NCBI GenBank assembly: GCA_947564305.1
Contig: CANOBT010000106.1
Location: forward strand, 1-18,834
DNA: 18,834 nt
Source of the DNA: an uncultured Lachnospiraceae bacterium
GTDB lineage: Bacteria > Bacillota_A > Clostridia > Lachnospirales > Lachnospiraceae
Direction: 5' to 3'
Numbering within the stretch: position 1 is the first letter of the stretch; every line of letters starts with the position of its first letter. The translations under genes and the position numbers were made by a program. The notes below the pieces were generated by a model. The model did not search any database, was not told where the DNA came from, and worked only from the letters and a program-made list of their open reading frames with translations. Shown piece after piece: positions 16,547 through 18,834 of the stretch.

Positions 16547-16981
16547 ATGATTGGTTTTTTGATTGCACTGTTATCGGGGGCCTTGATGAGTGTGCAAGGA
16601 GTGTTTAATACACAAGTGACGAAGACGACCGGAATGTGGGTATCCAATGCATGGGTACAGCTCAGTGCATTTGCCGTGTGTGCGGTGATGTGGCTGGTGA
16701 TGGGGAGAGATGAGATTTCTGCAATCACGAGGGTGGAACCAAAATATATGCTGCTTGGAGGGGCGATTGGTGCAGGAATTACCTGGACGGTGATAAAAAG
16801 CATAGAAGCATTGGGACCGGCAAAATCAGCGCTGCTCATTGTGGTTGCACAATTGACGGTGGCATATGTCATTGAACTTTTTGGAATGTTTGGTACAGAA
16901 AAGGCTTCCTGGGATTGGATAAAGGCAGGCGGTTTGGTACTGGCACTAGTTGGAATTGCAATTTTTCAATGGGAAAGATGA
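16547..16981 (+). CDS. Small DMT-family membrane transporter (YdcZ/DUF606-like)
   Basis: The 144-residue integral membrane protein starts at ATG 16547 (MIGFLIALLSGALMSVQG), 8 bp after GGAGG (16534-16538); the in-frame ATG at 16541 is only 2 bp from that site. Five hydrophobic segments are visible, near residues 2-22, 35-55, 67-87, 92-112 and 122-142. The opening Leu/Gly-rich helix with VQGVFNTQV and the APAKSALLIVVAQL-like helix (GPAKSALLIVVAQL) are typical of the DUF606/YdcZ branch of the drug/metabolite transporter superfamily. These half-size proteins are thought to act as dimers. The substrate is unknown. It is about 200 bp from argD, with the palindromic element between, so it is probably not part of the arg operon. 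Confidence 0.85.
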   Translation: MIGFLIALLSGALMSVQGVFNTQVTKTTGMWVSNAWVQLSAFAVCAVMWLVMGRDEISAITRVEPKYMLLGGAIGAGITWTVIKSIEALGPAKSALLIVVAQLTVAYVIELFGMFGTEKASWDWIKAGGLVLALVGIAIFQWER

Positions 16982-17009
16982 TGCAGGAATTGCCTTTTAA
17001 ACGATTGCT

Positions 17010-17031
17010 GTAAAAGATTTGTAAAAGATTT
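17010..17031 (+). repeat. 11-bp direct repeat
   Basis: GTAAAAGATTT occurs twice in perfect tandem (17010-17020 and 17021-17031) just upstream of the promoter of the ComEA-like gene. It could be a paired binding site for a direct-repeat regulator, or chance in AT-rich DNA. Confidence 0.45.
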
Positions 17032-17044
17032 TTGATTTTTACTA

Positions 17045-17073
17045 TTGTAATTTAGAAACGAATTCGTTACAAT
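17045..17073 (+). promoter_or_regulatory. Probable promoter of the comEA-like operon with a palindrome in the spacer
   Basis: TTGTAA (17045-17050) and TACAAT (17068-17073) are 17 bp apart, a good housekeeping promoter. The spacer contains the perfect 12-bp palindrome AACGAATTCGTT (17057-17068), in the place where a repressor would block RNA polymerase. Transcription would start near 17080, about 45 nt before ATG 17126. Confidence 0.6.
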
Positions 17074-17125
17074 AAGATTGTATGTGTAAAGGGGTTTACA
17101 CTGGTTTTCCCTGTGAGGATTAAGG

Positions 17126-17899
17126 ATGACTGGCAGAAAATTACAGTTGGCAGCAGGAGTGTTGATATTCAGTATGGCGTTGGCTGCCTGTACGGGATGC
17201 AGGGCTAAGGATAAGGACAGTCTGGAAACATTGTATTTGGAAGACGGTTCGCATGACAAAGAGGAAGCCATGCAGGAGCATTCCGATGAGGAGATGACGT
17301 CAGACGGTGCAGAGGAAAACAAAAAGATAGGAGCTTCCGGAATTCAGGGGAGTGGAGACGCAGTACGAGAAGAGAAAAAACAGATTTTCGTGTATGTATG
17401 TGGTGCAGTGCGTTCACCGGGAGTCTATAGACTTGAGGAAGGCGCAAGACTTTATGAAGCCATTGCGTGTGCAGGCGGTGTTCGGGAGGATGCGGCGGAG
17501 GAAAGTGTCAATCAGGCTCAGGCGGTGGTAGACGGAGAGCGTCTTTATATTCCCACGGACGAAGAGGTTCGACAAGGACTGGATGCTTTTTTAACCTCCG
17601 GCATTTCTGTCGGAGATGGAAGCAGTGTAATCCAGGAGAATGGAAGCTTATCCGGTGGAAGCGGAGCGGGCACATCCAGAGATGGAAGCAGCATAAGTTC
17701 TGACGGAAAAGTGAATATCAATATTGCTTCTAGAGAAGAATTGAAGACTCTGAATGGAATCGGAGACACCAGGGCGGAAAGCATCCTTTCATACAGGGAG
17801 AAGAACGGTCCGTTTCAGACGATTGAAGATCTGATGAAGGTGGATGGGATTAAGGAAGGTGTCTTCAATAAGATGAAGGACAGTATTACAGTAAATTAA
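17126..17899 (+). CDS. comEA: ComEA-like lipoprotein with SLBB and helix-hairpin-helix domains
   Basis: The 257-residue exported protein is probably a DNA-binding receptor at the cell surface. An N-terminal signal of about 21 residues ends in the lipobox LAAC with Cys22, so it should be a lipoprotein; ComEA is usually described with a plain membrane anchor. Residues 30-85 are an acidic, low-complexity linker. An SLBB domain follows (about 86-144: IFVYVCGAVRSPGVYRL ... GERLYIPT). A Ser/Gly-rich linker leads to the C-terminal (HhH)2 DNA-binding domain (about 196-257: NINIASREELKTLNGIG ... FQTIEDLMKVDGI). ATG 17126 follows GAGGATTAAGG. The family binds incoming double-stranded DNA during competence. 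It lies 12 bp ahead of a response regulator, so the two are probably co-transcribed. No comEC or comEB follows in the window. Confidence 0.9.
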   Translation: MTGRKLQLAAGVLIFSMALAACTGCRAKDKDSLETLYLEDGSHDKEEAMQEHSDEEMTSDGAEENKKIGASGIQGSGDAVREEKKQIFVYVCGAVRSPGVYRLEEGARLYEAIACAGGVREDAAEESVNQAQAVVDGERLYIPTDEEVRQGLDAFLTSGISVGDGSSVIQENGSLSGGSGAGTSRDGSSISSDGKVNINIASREELKTLNGIGDTRAESILSYREKNGPFQTIEDLMKVDGIKEGVFNKMKDSITVN

Positions 17900-17911
17900 A
17901 GGAAGAGTAAG

Positions 17912-18601
17912 ATGGCCGAGAAGAAAGTCTTAGTAGTGGATGATGAAAAATTAATCGTGAAAGGGATACGTTTCAGCCTGGAGCAGGACGGCATGAAGGT
18001 AGACTGTGCATATGACGGGGAAGAGGCGCTTAAACTTGCCCGCAAGTGTGAATACGATCTGGTACTTCTAGACGTGATGCTGCCGAAACTGGATGGATTT
18101 CAGGTTTGCCAGCAGATACGGGAATTTTCAGACATGCCGGTAGTGATGCTTACTGCGAAGAGTGAGGACATGGATAAGATACTGGGGCTGGAATATGGTG
18201 CGGACGACTACATTACCAAGCCGTTCAACATTTTGGAGGTCAAGGCACGTATCAAGGCAATCATGCGCAGGACCGCCCGCAAAGAGGAGGTTCCGCAGAG
18301 TACAATTCTGGTGAAGGGGAATATGAAGATTGACTGTGAGAGCAGAAGAGTCTTTATCGGAGAGAGAGAGATTAATCTGACGGCGAAAGAATTCGATGCG
18401 TTAGAACTGCTTGCCACGAACCCCAATAAAGTATATAGCAGGGAGAACCTGTTGAATATTGTCTGGGGAGCAGATTATCCCGGAGGTGCCAGAACAGTCG
18501 ATGTACATATCAGAAGGCTACGGGAAAAGATTGAGATTAATCCAAGCGAACCGCAGTATGTGCATACGAAGTGGGGAGTTGGTTATTATTTCAAAGGTTA
18601 A
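17912..18601 (+). CDS. OmpR/PhoB-family response regulator
   Basis: The 229-residue cytoplasmic transcription factor has an N-terminal receiver domain (about 1-120). It carries the acidic pocket Asp10-Asp11, the phospho-acceptor Asp54 in LLDVMLPKLDG, the switch Thr in VVMLTAKS and the conserved Lys in ITKPF. The winged-helix DNA-binding domain covers about 132-228 (INLTAKEFDALELL, RTVDVHIRRLREKI, WGVGYYFKG). All signature residues are present. GGAAG lies 6 bp before ATG 17912. The gene follows the ComEA-like gene by 12 bp and overlaps the sensor-kinase start, forming a standard regulator-kinase pair. Its target genes are unknown; the operon's own promoter palindrome is a candidate site. Confidence 0.96.
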   Translation: MAEKKVLVVDDEKLIVKGIRFSLEQDGMKVDCAYDGEEALKLARKCEYDLVLLDVMLPKLDGFQVCQQIREFSDMPVVMLTAKSEDMDKILGLEYGADDYITKPFNILEVKARIKAIMRRTARKEEVPQSTILVKGNMKIDCESRRVFIGEREINLTAKEFDALELLATNPNKVYSRENLLNIVWGADYPGGARTVDVHIRRLREKIEINPSEPQYVHTKWGVGYYFKG

Positions 18602-18834
18602 AATTCATTTTCAATTCAGGGATAAAATCATAAGAAGCCTGCATTTCCGTATAATCTTGATTATCTTGTGTGCAGGGATGCTGCCAGGAATCGGCGCCTA
18701 TATTGGAATTATTAAGGCATATGAATCCAGGGCAGTATCCCTACGCACTGCGGAGATACAGAATCAATGTACAATTCTGTGTGATGATTATGATCAATTC
18801 TTAAAAGAGAAAAAGGCAAAGTCTAAGAAAAAGT
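18558..18834 (+). CDS. Sensor histidine kinase, N-terminal fragment (runs off the window)
   Basis: An open frame continues to the window end without a stop (92 codons plus one base). It carries a basic amphipathic N-terminus (KVKIHFQFRDKIIRSLHFR) and one membrane helix (IILIILCAGMLPGIGAYIGII), followed by a charged segment that would be extracellular. This is the usual opening of a membrane sensor kinase, and its place after a response regulator supports the call; the catalytic part is outside the window. The start is uncertain. ATG 18558 overlaps the regulator by 44 bp and has no clear ribosome-binding site. TTG 18579 touches GGGGAG directly. A non-standard start near 18585 would have better spacing. 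Confidence 0.75.
   Translation, partial: MCIRSGELVIISKVKIHFQFRDKIIRSLHFRIILIILCAGMLPGIGAYIGIIKAYESRAVSLRTAEIQNQCTILCDDYDQFLKEKKAKSKKK

Noticed and set aside
1..18834. CRISPR array, tRNA or rRNA genes, insertion sequences, integrase or phage genes
   Set aside because: No regularly spaced repeats, tRNA-like folds, transposase or integrase motifs were seen on either strand.

Overview
The window looks like a chromosomal segment of a Gram-positive anaerobe of the Clostridia, most likely a Lachnospiraceae (Blautia/Dorea/Ruminococcus-like). The basis is pyruvate phosphate dikinase, strong AGGAGG ribosome-binding sites, moderate GC with an AT-rich accessory stretch, a clostridial-type arginine operon, and a DUF5717/DUF5716 pair that I associate with that family. 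The species cannot be named from the sequence alone.

Left part (1-3870): the C-terminal part of a large DUF5717-type helical-repeat/beta protein is followed by a DUF5716-type protein. I read the latter as a degenerate Hsp70/actin-fold protein. A small TPR protein overlaps its end by 26 bp. The three look like one operon of unknown, probably cytoplasmic, function. Next, from its own promoter, comes ppdK (4027-6651), a glycolysis/gluconeogenesis enzyme that ends at a clear intrinsic terminator.

Middle part (6800-9090): an AT-rich island holds three tightly overlapping genes: a DUF4869 protein, a compact P-loop NTPase, and a protein with a Toprim-like N-terminus and a Cys-rich C-terminus. This is the best candidate for an undescribed system; the ATPase plus Toprim-like pairing recalls some defence modules, but its function is unknown. 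A stand-alone GNAT acetyltransferase and a perfect 13-bp hairpin close the island. On the minus strand, recQ is followed by a 45-codon ORF that overlaps its stop codon and has its own strong Shine-Dalgarno.

Right part (11200-16346): an arginine operon, argC - GNAT - argJ - argB - argD, starts from a promoter whose -35 and -10 lie inside a pair of TGCATA/TATGCA palindromes, the expected layout for ArgR repression. It converts glutamate to N-acetylornithine/ornithine by the acetyl cycle. The embedded GNAT may be an accessory N-acetylglutamate synthase.

End (16347-18834): REP-like nested palindromes precede a small DMT (YdcZ/DUF606) membrane protein. Then comes a probable operon of a ComEA-like lipoprotein (SLBB + helix-hairpin-helix), an OmpR-type response regulator and the start of its sensor kinase, which runs off the window.
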